Shown here piece after piece: positions 1 to 5,932 of a DNA stretch of 12,248 bases. The DNA lies in assembly GCA_026400695.1 (NCBI GenBank), contig JAPLON010000127.1, positions 1 through 12,248 of the forward strand, written 5' to 3'. This stretch comes from Pseudomonadota bacterium. GTDB taxonomy: Bacteria > Pseudomonadota > Alphaproteobacteria > Paracaedibacterales > CAITNM01. Below the pieces are notes generated by a model, which was given only the letters and a program-made list of their open reading frames with translations, searched no databases and had not been told where the DNA came from. Both the position numbers and the translations under genes were made by a program. The number at the start of each line of letters is the position of its first letter. Within the stretch, counting starts at the first letter, position 1.

Positions 1-168
1 TCCTGCAGCTTCAAGGGCGGCATCTTCGGCTGATGATAAAGCACCTGCGACATCACCACTTGCTAATGCTCCTGCAACGCCTTGTGCCGCTGCCATCTGA
101 TCATCGCTCAATCCCAATGCAGATTGTGCTGATGATAAGGCTCCTGCAACATCGCCACTCGCCAGGGC
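1..168 (-). repeat. Ala-rich 33-residue (99-bp) tandem repeat inside the minus-strand gene
   Basis: Two units can be seen. The first starts at 168 and reads ALASGDVAGALSSAQSAL, then GLSDDQMAAAQGVAG. The second starts at 69, reads ALASGDVAGALSSAEDAAL, and runs off the window. Fifteen residues are identical in register, with a 99-bp period. The DNA copies differ at many third positions, so the repeat is conserved at protein level and is not a recent duplication. A degenerate relative (AVRDLAAGDQDAV) may precede the first unit. The number of further units is unknown because the gene leaves the window. Confidence 0.75.
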
Positions 169-1068
169 ACTTGCTGCATTAGCTACTGCGTCTTGATCTC
201 CTGCAGCAAGGTCTCGTACTGCCCCAACAGCTGGATCTTCTTCTGCAGCAGAATCCCCACCTGCTGCTGCTGCCGCATCCGCATCTTCACCACTATCTTC
301 CTTATTGCTTGCGTCATCAGCTGCATCAGTATTTGCATTGTCAGCATTGTCTGCAGTATCTGCATTGTCATCTTCCTGCTCAGCAGCAGCATCGCTAGCA
401 GCGTCATTGCTGTCATCACTATCGGCAGCGTCATCTGCGTTAGCGCTATTTGTACTATCTTCATCAGCAGCATCTTCATCTGGCTTATCACTATAAATAT
501 TAACATCGACTTTTGGATTCAAACTATAATCCATAGCGGCCATATCTTTGCCCTTTAGCTGGCCATCGGTGCCATACTTAAAAAGCGTATTACTATATTT
601 TGTTATTTTTAGCTCAACCAAAAGCCAATCCATGATAGGTTCTAGCTGCTGTATATAACACTGAGCATATTCAATCTCTTGTAATTTGCAGGTAACTCCT
701 TTCATCTCAGCAATATTTACAATTGTTATTTTATCTATGGGATTTGGCTTGTAGATATGAGATTCCAGCTTGGTTTGCAGATTTTGACGTGGAATGTACA
801 AAATAACATGACTATGCCGCAAGGCATTAGATGACAACATATCAGTCTTAGAGGCTGTTGTAGTACCACGTGAGGTACGTGCATAAAAACCGCGCAACTC
901 AGCATGGTCTTTAAACCCTTCAATGGCCGATTCCGTATAATCAAGAATCTTTACCATCCACTTAGGAAGCTGGTTAGGCTGGGAATTCGACCCGCCACCA
1001 GAATCCAAGGGCATTAAGCGATCAAAGGCCTGTACGAATTCAATAAGATTAGATCTAGAGTCTGCCAA
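1..1068 (-). CDS. Possible Hcp-like protein with long acidic and Ala-rich repeat extension (C-terminus outside window)
   Basis: The frame is open from a stop at 1090-1092 to the window edge, giving 356 codons. No ATG occurs before codon 19; the chosen start is TTG at 1068, giving MADSRSNLIEF. ATG at 1014 is the alternative. Neither has a clear Shine-Dalgarno. Residues ~20-190 form a mixed alpha/beta domain with strand-like runs (HSHVILYI, DKITIVNI, LLVELKITKYSNTLFKYG). Its order resembles Hcp, the hexameric tube protein of type VI secretion: a basic/hydrophobic strand, a short helix, a V/I-rich strand, then a terminal strand with G-x-L-x-G. That is pattern resemblance only. Residues ~194-277 are almost purely D/A/N/E/S/T with one Lys. 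From ~301 come Ala-rich 33-residue repeats. Hcp proteins are normally ~160-170 residues, so this would be an extended form. It could instead be an unrelated secreted or surface protein. The coding assignment is firm; the family is not. Confidence 0.6.
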   Translation of the reverse strand, partial: MADSRSNLIEFVQAFDRLMPLDSGGGSNSQPNQLPKWMVKILDYTESAIEGFKDHAELRGFYARTSRGTTTASKTDMLSSNALRHSHVILYIPRQNLQTKLESHIYKPNPIDKITIVNIAEMKGVTCKLQEIEYAQCYIQQLEPIMDWLLVELKITKYSNTLFKYGTDGQLKGKDMAAMDYSLNPKVDVNIYSDKPDEDAADEDSTNSANADDAADSDDSNDAASDAAAEQEDDNADTADNADNANTDAADDASNKEDSGEDADAAAAAGGDSAAEEDPAVGAVRDLAAGDQDAVANAASALASGDVAGALSSAQSALGLSDDQMAAAQGVAGALASGDVAGALSSAEDAALEAAG

Positions 1069-1155
1069 GATTTTTAAATAGTAGTTTTCTTAAAGTGTAG
1101 ATAAAATCCCAACAGACTCAAAGCTATATTTCAATAAAGCCTATTTGAAAATAAC

Positions 1156-1818
1156 CTAAGCAGTACGTTTTTTTAAAACATTTGTAATACGTAACTCTAC
1201 ATAGTTATTAACCAAGCCTATCATTTCATCCATATGGTCACTATAAAAATGATCCGCACCTTTTAAAACATGGTAATCAATAGCTATGCCTTTTTTTTTA
1301 TTTAACTTTTGCACCAAAGTATCGGTATATTTGTAAGGCACAACTGCGTCTTGTTCCCCATGAATCACCTGACCAGAAACAGGACATGGAGCCAAAAAGT
1401 TAAAATCATACATGTTTGTTGGTGGACTAAGAGCAACGAAACCGTCTAGCTCAGGACGCCGCATCAATAGCTGCATCGCAATCCAAGCACCAAAAGAAAA
1501 TCCAGATACCCAGAAACTATTCACCTGAGGGTGAGTTGATTGTAGCCAATCCATTGCTGCAGCTGCATCTGCCAGTTCACCTTCTCCGTTGTCATAGGAA
1601 CCTTCTGAACGACCAACTCCGCGAAAATTAAACCTTAAGGTTGAAAAACCCTTTGCAGCGAATGATTGAAACAACGAATACACTACTTTGTTGTTCATTG
1701 TACCGCCATGCTTTGGATGAGGATGCAATATCAAAGCAACAGGTGAAGAAGCTAATGGACCAGCGGTATATCTGCCCTCAACACGTCCAGCAGGACCCGT
1801 AAAAATTACTTCAGGCAT
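1156..1818 (-). CDS. Alpha/beta hydrolase, COG2945-like
   Basis: This 220-residue protein is predicted to be a cytoplasmic serine hydrolase; its substrate cannot be read from the sequence. The signature HPHPKHGGTMNNKVV (residues 32-46) is typical of the small COG2945 hydrolases. The nucleophile elbow is GFSFG with Ser108, the acid is Asp157 in HGEQDAVVPY, and the base is His190 in GADHFYSDH, so the catalytic triad is complete. No signal peptide or membrane segment is visible. ATG at 1818 was chosen because AAAGGA lies 8 nt upstream. A TTG two codons earlier (1824) would leave only about 2 nt to that site. The gene is divergent from iscR across a 179-bp gap and points the same way as the downstream large gene, 87 nt away. 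I recall similar hydrolases near isc genes in Rickettsia, which suggests conserved neighbourhood but no proven role in Fe-S assembly. Confidence 0.85.
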   Translation of the reverse strand: MPEVIFTGPAGRVEGRYTAGPLASSPVALILHPHPKHGGTMNNKVVYSLFQSFAAKGFSTLRFNFRGVGRSEGSYDNGEGELADAAAAMDWLQSTHPQVNSFWVSGFSFGAWIAMQLLMRRPELDGFVALSPPTNMYDFNFLAPCPVSGQVIHGEQDAVVPYKYTDTLVQKLNKKKGIAIDYHVLKGADHFYSDHMDEMIGLVNNYVELRITNVLKKRTA

Positions 1819-1904
1819 CTTCAAATTCCTTTCTACATTTTACAAACATGATAAAAAATAAAACACTAAATAAAAACAAAAATATTTTACAAAAAGCCAA
1901 ACTC

Positions 1905-1929
1905 AAAGTTGACTTTTTTAATCAACTAT
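1905..1929 (+). promoter_or_regulatory. Predicted IscR type 1 operator
   Basis: This 25-bp imperfect palindrome has half sites AAAGTTGACT and AATCAACTAT around a T-rich centre. Against the type 1 IscR consensus as I remember it from E. coli (ATASYYGACT, RWWWY, AGTCRRSTAT) it matches 22 of 25 positions. The mismatches are at 1906, 1915 and 1921. It lies 69 bp upstream of the iscR start and covers a TTGACT that could be the -35 element. Binding by [2Fe-2S]-IscR would therefore block transcription of the operon. No second site of this quality was seen in the gap. Confidence 0.7.
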
Positions 1930-1937
1930 CATAACTT
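1909..1937 (+). promoter_or_regulatory. Candidate promoter of the isc operon
   Basis: The -35 candidate is TTGACT (1909-1914, 5 of 6 to TTGACA). The -10 is uncertain: TAACTT at 1932-1937 gives a 17-nt spacer but matches only 3 of 6, while CATAAC at 1930-1935 matches 4 of 6 with a 15-nt spacer. The overlap of the -35 with the IscR operator supports the placement. Transcription would start around 1943, leaving a leader of about 55 nt. Confidence 0.4.
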
Positions 1938-1997
1938 CATGATGAACTTAATCAAAATCATGCCTCCACAAGTTAGCACATAGTTGGAATTAATGCC

Positions 1998-2459
1998 ATG
2001 AAATTAAATACCAAATCTAGATACGCAGTAATGGCCATGATTGACCTAGCTCAGCAGATAGAAACACAAAATGAAAAAACTTGTGTTCCATTATCTTTAA
2101 TTGCCCAGCGCCAAAATTTGCCATTGCAATATTTAGAACAGCTATTTGCTAAACTTAGAAAATCTGAACTAGTAAAGAGTGCGCGCGGTACAAACGGTGG
2201 CTATGAGTTAGCAAAACCCATAAATAAAATTCGCATTTACGATATCATCGTAGCAGCAGATGCCCCGGTAAAAGTAACACGCTGCGATACCACGTCAGAA
2301 AAAGGTTGCCATGCTAACGATAAACGTTGTAATTCGCATCAGTTATGGCACGAACTAGAACGGGTAATGCATGACTACTTAATACAAGTAAGCTTGCAAG
2401 ATGTAGTAAGTGGGCAAAAACGTTTTCCTATGGTTATTCTAAACGGTGAAAATTCATGA
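1998..2459 (+). CDS. iscR: Iron-sulfur cluster regulator IscR (Rrf2 family)
   Basis: This 153-residue transcription factor senses [2Fe-2S] status and represses its own operon when clusters are plentiful. The N-terminal winged helix starts MKLNTKSRYAVMAMIDLA. It continues through LPLQYLEQLFAKLRKSELVKSARGTNGGY (residues 41-69), the recognition helix and wing typical of Rrf2 proteins. The cluster ligands are present as Cys96, Cys104, Cys111 and His114. The spacing C-x7-C-x6-C-x2-H is slightly wider than the C-x5-C-x5-C-x2-H of E. coli IscR. The ligand set is that of the gammaproteobacterial type, which fits the type 1 operator upstream. A GGA 9 nt before the ATG serves as a weak ribosome site. 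The stop overlaps the next start in ATGA, indicating translational coupling. Confidence 0.95.
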   Translation: MKLNTKSRYAVMAMIDLAQQIETQNEKTCVPLSLIAQRQNLPLQYLEQLFAKLRKSELVKSARGTNGGYELAKPINKIRIYDIIVAADAPVKVTRCDTTSEKGCHANDKRCNSHQLWHELERVMHDYLIQVSLQDVVSGQKRFPMVILNGENS

Positions 2460-3535
2460 TTTACCTTGATTACAACGCCACGACCCCAATTATTCCAGCA
2501 GCTCAAAAAGCAATGTTTGAAGCTTTTGCGTGCCTTGGCAACCCATCATCTGTACATCACCATGGACGGGAGACTCGCAAACTTTTAGAGAGCGCCCGCG
2601 AAAAAGTTGCCACATATTTTGGCTTACCCGCACGCAATGTAACGTTTACTAGTGGAGCAACAGAGGCCAACAATCTTATCCTTAAGGGTTTTAAGGGAAT
2701 AGTTTTAAACTCAGCAGTTGAGCATGATAGCGTTTTAAATGTTCGCAGTGATGCCATCACCGTTCCTGTTAATGAAGATGGAATTATAAATCTTGAGGCA
2801 TTAGAAAAACTGCTTAAAGCTAACGATGAATCCTTAGTATGCGTTTTAGCAGTTAATAATGAAACTGGTGTAGTTCAGCCGATTGCAGAAATTTTGCAAA
2901 TTTGCCAAAAGTATAATTCACACCTACACGTAGACGCAGCCCAAGCAGTTGGAAAAATTACACTTAATTGGCAAGACCTACCTAGCTTTACAATCTCTGC
3001 CCACAAATTTGGCGGCCCACAAGGTATTGGTGCCATTATTATTAACAAGCCACTTACATTATCATCATTAATTAAGGGCGGCGGACAAGAACGAGGCCTT
3101 CGCGCAGGAACAGAAAACATTATTGGTGCAGTTGGCATGGGGGCCGCTTTTGGCTTTGATTTTTCTACACTCAAACCGTTACAAGAAAAACTAGAAAATG
3201 GTATTTTGAACAGTTGCCCTCAAGCCATAATTTTTGGTAAATCTAGCGAACGAGTTACTAATACAACAAACGTTTTTATGCCAAACGTCAGCAGTGAAGT
3301 ACAACTTATGCATTTTGATTTAAATAAAATTTCAATAAGCTCAGGAGCTGCTTGCTCTTCAGGTAAGGTTAAAACCTCACATGTGTTACGTGCTATGGGA
3401 ATTCCTGAGGAAACAGCAAAGTGTGCTGTAAGAATCAGTACCGGTTGGAACACTACTGAATCTGATGTTAATCAATGCATCGCAGTTTGGACTGACTTAT
3501 TCAACAGCCAACATTTTAAAAAAGGTATTTTCTAA
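2456..3535 (+). CDS. Cysteine desulfurase, NifS/IscS-type paralog
   Basis: A 359-residue PLP enzyme of class V aminotransferase fold that would convert cysteine to alanine and pass on persulfide sulfur. It begins MIYLDYNATTPI, followed by GNPSSVHHHGRE and TSGATEANNL. The PLP-binding lysine is Lys184 in SAHKFGGPQGIG, and the catalytic cysteine is Cys300 in SSGAACSSGKVKTSHVLRAMG. All key residues are kept, so it should be active. It is about 45 residues shorter than the IscS encoded next to it, and its Cys loop reads AACSSGKV where IscS has SACTSASL. It is therefore a diverged paralog and not a recent copy. It starts inside the iscR stop (ATGA overlap) and ends 1 nt before iscS. Rickettsia also has two desulfurase genes here, as I recall. 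Its separate job is unknown; it could serve tRNA thiolation or act alongside IscS. Confidence 0.9.
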   Translation: MIYLDYNATTPIIPAAQKAMFEAFACLGNPSSVHHHGRETRKLLESAREKVATYFGLPARNVTFTSGATEANNLILKGFKGIVLNSAVEHDSVLNVRSDAITVPVNEDGIINLEALEKLLKANDESLVCVLAVNNETGVVQPIAEILQICQKYNSHLHVDAAQAVGKITLNWQDLPSFTISAHKFGGPQGIGAIIINKPLTLSSLIKGGGQERGLRAGTENIIGAVGMGAAFGFDFSTLKPLQEKLENGILNSCPQAIIFGKSSERVTNTTNVFMPNVSSEVQLMHFDLNKISISSGAACSSGKVKTSHVLRAMGIPEETAKCAVRISTGWNTTESDVNQCIAVWTDLFNSQHFKKGIF

Positions 3536-3536
3536 G

Positions 3537-4748
3537 ATGACACAAACAATTTATCTAGACTACCAAGCTACCACACCATGTGATCCACGTGTGCTTGAAA
3601 AGATGTTGCCATTCTTTACTAAAATTTTTGGCAACCCACATTCACGTAACCATTCATATGGCTGGGAAGCTGAACAGGCGGTAGAAATAGCGCGGGAACA
3701 AGTTGCAAACTTAATTAACGCAAACCCCAAAGAAGTAATTTTTACAAGTGGCGCAACTGAATCCAATAATATTGCCATTAAGGGAGCCGCAGAGTTTTAT
3801 AAAGATAAAAAAAATCACATTATCACTTGCGTAACTGAACACAAATGCGTGTTAGACAGCTGCCGCCATTTAGAAGAACGTGGTTTTAAAGTAACCTACC
3901 TACCAGTAAAATCTAACGGCTTAATTGATTTAGATTTATTAAAAAGCTCCATTACCGATAAAACCATCCTTGTTTCAATTATGATGGTTAACAACGAAAT
4001 TGGTGTAATTCAGCCTATTACTGAAATTGGCAAAATTTGCCGTGAACACAATGTATACTTTCATACTGACGCTGCACAGGCCGCAGGAAAAATTGATATA
4101 GATGTAGAAGCCATGAACATTGATCTTTTAAGTATTTCTGGTCATAAGATCTACGGCCCCAAAGGAATTGGCGCTTTATATGTACGTAGAAAACCACGCA
4201 TACGTTTAAATGCCCTAATAAATGGTGGCGGCCAAGAACGCGGAATACGTTCAGGCACAGTTCCAACCCCATTATGTGTTGGCTTAGGTGAAGCATGCGC
4301 TATTGCTAAAGCAGAAATGGTTAATGAAAATAAAAAAATAAAAGCCCTGTACGACAGGCTTTATAATGGACTACATGAAAATCTTAGGGAAATTTATGTA
4401 AATGGCGATCAAACAAACCGTATTCCCGGTAACCTAAATATTAGCTTTGCCTACGTTGAAGGCGAAGGTTTAATGATGGGCATAAAAGATTTAGCAGTTT
4501 CTTCAGGTTCAGCTTGTACTTCGGCATCACTAGAGCCATCTTATGTATTAAGAGCAATTGGGGTAGAAGAAGATCTGGCTCATACTTCGCTGCGTCTTGG
4601 TATTGGGCGCTTTACAACAGAGGCTGAAATTGACCAAGCAATTGCTTCAATTACCAAAGCAGTAAATAAATTACGCGAAATGAGCCCTCTTTGGGATATG
4701 GCACAAGAAGGCATTAACATGAAATCAATACAATGGGCAGCACACTAG
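3537..4748 (+). CDS. iscS: Cysteine desulfurase IscS
   Basis: A 403-residue group I desulfurase, almost exactly the length of E. coli IscS (404). It supplies persulfide sulfur to IscU and, in the family, also to tRNA thiolation. Landmarks are IYLDYQATTPCDPRVLEKM at the N-terminus, FGNPHSRNHSYGW, TSGATESNNIAIKGAA, PLP Lys204 in SGHKIYGPKGIGALYV, and catalytic Cys327 in SSGSACTSASLEPSYVLRAIG. The frame is open upstream to 3465, but that would add 24 residues inside the preceding gene. ATG at 3537 matches the family start, lies 1 nt after the upstream stop, and has AAGG 11 nt before it. The C-terminal tail (SPLWDMAQEGINMKSIQWAAH) corresponds to the IscU-docking end of IscS. Confidence 0.97.
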   Translation: MTQTIYLDYQATTPCDPRVLEKMLPFFTKIFGNPHSRNHSYGWEAEQAVEIAREQVANLINANPKEVIFTSGATESNNIAIKGAAEFYKDKKNHIITCVTEHKCVLDSCRHLEERGFKVTYLPVKSNGLIDLDLLKSSITDKTILVSIMMVNNEIGVIQPITEIGKICREHNVYFHTDAAQAAGKIDIDVEAMNIDLLSISGHKIYGPKGIGALYVRRKPRIRLNALINGGGQERGIRSGTVPTPLCVGLGEACAIAKAEMVNENKKIKALYDRLYNGLHENLREIYVNGDQTNRIPGNLNISFAYVEGEGLMMGIKDLAVSSGSACTSASLEPSYVLRAIGVEEDLAHTSLRLGIGRFTTEAEIDQAIASITKAVNKLREMSPLWDMAQEGINMKSIQWAAH

Positions 4749-4757
4749 GGAGAATTT

Positions 4758-5135
4758 ATGGCATACAGCGAAAAAGTTATTGAGCATTTTGAAAACCCAA
4801 AAAACGTGGGTAAACTCGACAAATCACAAAAAAATGTTGGAACCGGCTTAGTTGGGGCCCCAGCATGCGGCGATGTAATGCAGTTACAAATTGAAGTTGG
4901 TGATGACGGCACAATTAAGGATGCAAAATTCAAAACTTTTGGATGCGGCTCAGCGATTGCTTCATCATCGCTAGTGACTGAATGGATTAAGGGTAAAAAC
5001 ATTGAGCAAGCAGCTGAAATTAAAAACACTGAAGTTGCCAAAGAATTAGCATTACCACCTGTAAAAATACACTGCTCAATTCTTGCAGAAGATGCCATTA
5101 AGGCAGCTATTGCGGATTTTAGGTCAAAGCAATAA
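4758..5135 (+). CDS. iscU: Fe-S cluster scaffold protein IscU
   Basis: A 125-residue scaffold on which [2Fe-2S] clusters are built with sulfur from IscS. The ligand cysteines are Cys37 (GAPACGDVM), Cys63 (FGCGSAIASSS) and Cys106 (HCSILAEDA). Asp39 and His105 are also in place. The chaperone recognition motif LPPVK is at 99-103, so this protein should be a client of the HscA encoded downstream. The length equals the usual 125-130. A strong site, AGGGAG, sits 6 nt before the ATG, the best ribosome binding site of the early operon. This suits a scaffold needed in quantity. Confidence 0.98.
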   Translation: MAYSEKVIEHFENPKNVGKLDKSQKNVGTGLVGAPACGDVMQLQIEVGDDGTIKDAKFKTFGCGSAIASSSLVTEWIKGKNIEQAAEIKNTEVAKELALPPVKIHCSILAEDAIKAAIADFRSKQ

Positions 5136-5143
5136 GGTAATTT

Positions 5144-5476
5144 ATGCACCAGGCCATTTCAGTATTACCTGCAGCTCTAGACCAAATCCGCCACTTGCTA
5201 GCACAGCGCGATAAGCCAAGTCTTGGCATTCGCATTGGCTTAAAAACAAAAGGTTGCAATGGTTTAGCTTACAATATTGAATACGCGGACGAACAGCATT
5301 CCCTTGATGAATGCATAAAAATTGATGAAATAACCATTTTGATTGACCCTAAGGCAATTATGTTTTTAATTGGCACTGAAATGGATTTTGTAGCGGACAA
5401 ATTTCAATCTGGCTTCGTGTTTAACAACCCAAATGAAAAAGGCCGCTGTGGTTGCGGGAAGTCATTTCGTGTCTAG
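5144..5476 (+). CDS. iscA: A-type Fe-S carrier IscA
   Basis: A 110-residue A-type carrier that receives clusters or iron and passes them to apo-targets. The three invariant cysteines are present: Cys38 in KGCNGLAY, and Cys102 and Cys104 in the C-terminal RCGCGKSF. The length is near that of E. coli IscA (107). An AAGG lies 7 nt upstream of the ATG, directly at the iscU stop, with 8 nt between the genes. Its stop is 1 nt before the preferred hscB start. ErpA or SufA type cannot be excluded from sequence alone, but position in the operon supports IscA. Confidence 0.95.
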   Translation: MHQAISVLPAALDQIRHLLAQRDKPSLGIRIGLKTKGCNGLAYNIEYADEQHSLDECIKIDEITILIDPKAIMFLIGTEMDFVADKFQSGFVFNNPNEKGRCGCGKSFRV

Positions 5477-5477
5477 T

Positions 5478-5930
5478 ATGCATAAAGATCCATTTAGTTT
5501 ATTTGGCTTACCAGTTAGCCTATTTGTACATCTGCCCACTTTGAACGAGCGTTACCAGGCTTTAATGAAAGACCTACATCCTGATCAATTCTTTGGAGCA
5601 GATGCTTTCATGAAACAAAGCGCTGAACACTTGGTGGCATACGCTAATCAGGCATATAAAAATTTACAATCACCCGTAAAATGTGCTGAAGAAGCCCTTA
5701 AAGCTAAAGGGTGGAAAGTTCCAGATTTAGATGAACCGACAACTACTGATAAAGTTATGTTAATGGAAATGATGGAGCTACAAGAAATGGCACAAAATGG
5801 TGAAGATATACGCCCATTTTACCAAGATTGCATCTTGAATATTGAAACAGCCTTATTGAAAGATAATCAAGAACTAGCTGAAACAGCTTTTACGAGGCTT
5901 AAGTTTATCGTAAGACTTTTAGGTAACTAA
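5478..5930 (+). CDS. hscB: Co-chaperone HscB (Hsc20)
   Basis: A 150-residue J-protein that binds IscU and stimulates the ATPase of HscA. The J domain starts MHKDPFSLFGLP and carries the HPD tripeptide at 34-36 (DLHPDQFFG). It is followed by SAEHLVAYANQAYKNLQSPVKCAEE, typical of Hsc20. The C-terminal helical domain, which docks IscU, starts near residue 90 and is slightly short (E. coli HscB has 171 residues). ATG at 5478 is preferred because it matches the family N-terminus and follows the iscA stop by 1 nt. An in-frame ATG at 5433 would lie inside iscA and has no ribosome site. No clear Shine-Dalgarno precedes 5478 either, so coupling to iscA translation is likely. Confidence 0.93.
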   Translation: MHKDPFSLFGLPVSLFVHLPTLNERYQALMKDLHPDQFFGADAFMKQSAEHLVAYANQAYKNLQSPVKCAEEALKAKGWKVPDLDEPTTTDKVMLMEMMELQEMAQNGEDIRPFYQDCILNIETALLKDNQELAETAFTRLKFIVRLLGN

Positions 5931-5932
5931 TT

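Noticed and set aside
183..558. Open frames on both strands over the low-complexity region, including a Ser/Ala-rich plus-strand frame at 305-496
   Set aside because: They are by-products of GAT/GCA-type repeats read in other frames. Only the minus-strand frame running through the whole 1-1068 region links to a non-repetitive domain.
735..944. Minus-strand frame of 69 codons
   Set aside because: It overlaps the conserved-looking domain of the large minus-strand gene in another frame and shows no motif or ribosome site.
1819..1824. TTG start for the hydrolase, two codons upstream
   Set aside because: The AAAGGA site would be only about 2 nt from TTG but is 8 nt from ATG at 1818.
3465..3536. 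24-residue N-terminal extension of IscS
   Set aside because: It lies inside the upstream desulfurase gene. Homologs start at the equivalent of ATG 3537, which follows the upstream stop directly.
4745..5149. 134-codon minus-strand frame opposite iscU
   Set aside because: It is the antisense shadow of iscU, whose ligands and length are those of the family. No ribosome site or known motif is present.
5433..5477. 15-residue extension of HscB
   Set aside because: It overlaps the end of iscA including its conserved cysteines, and the J domain starts at ATG 5478.
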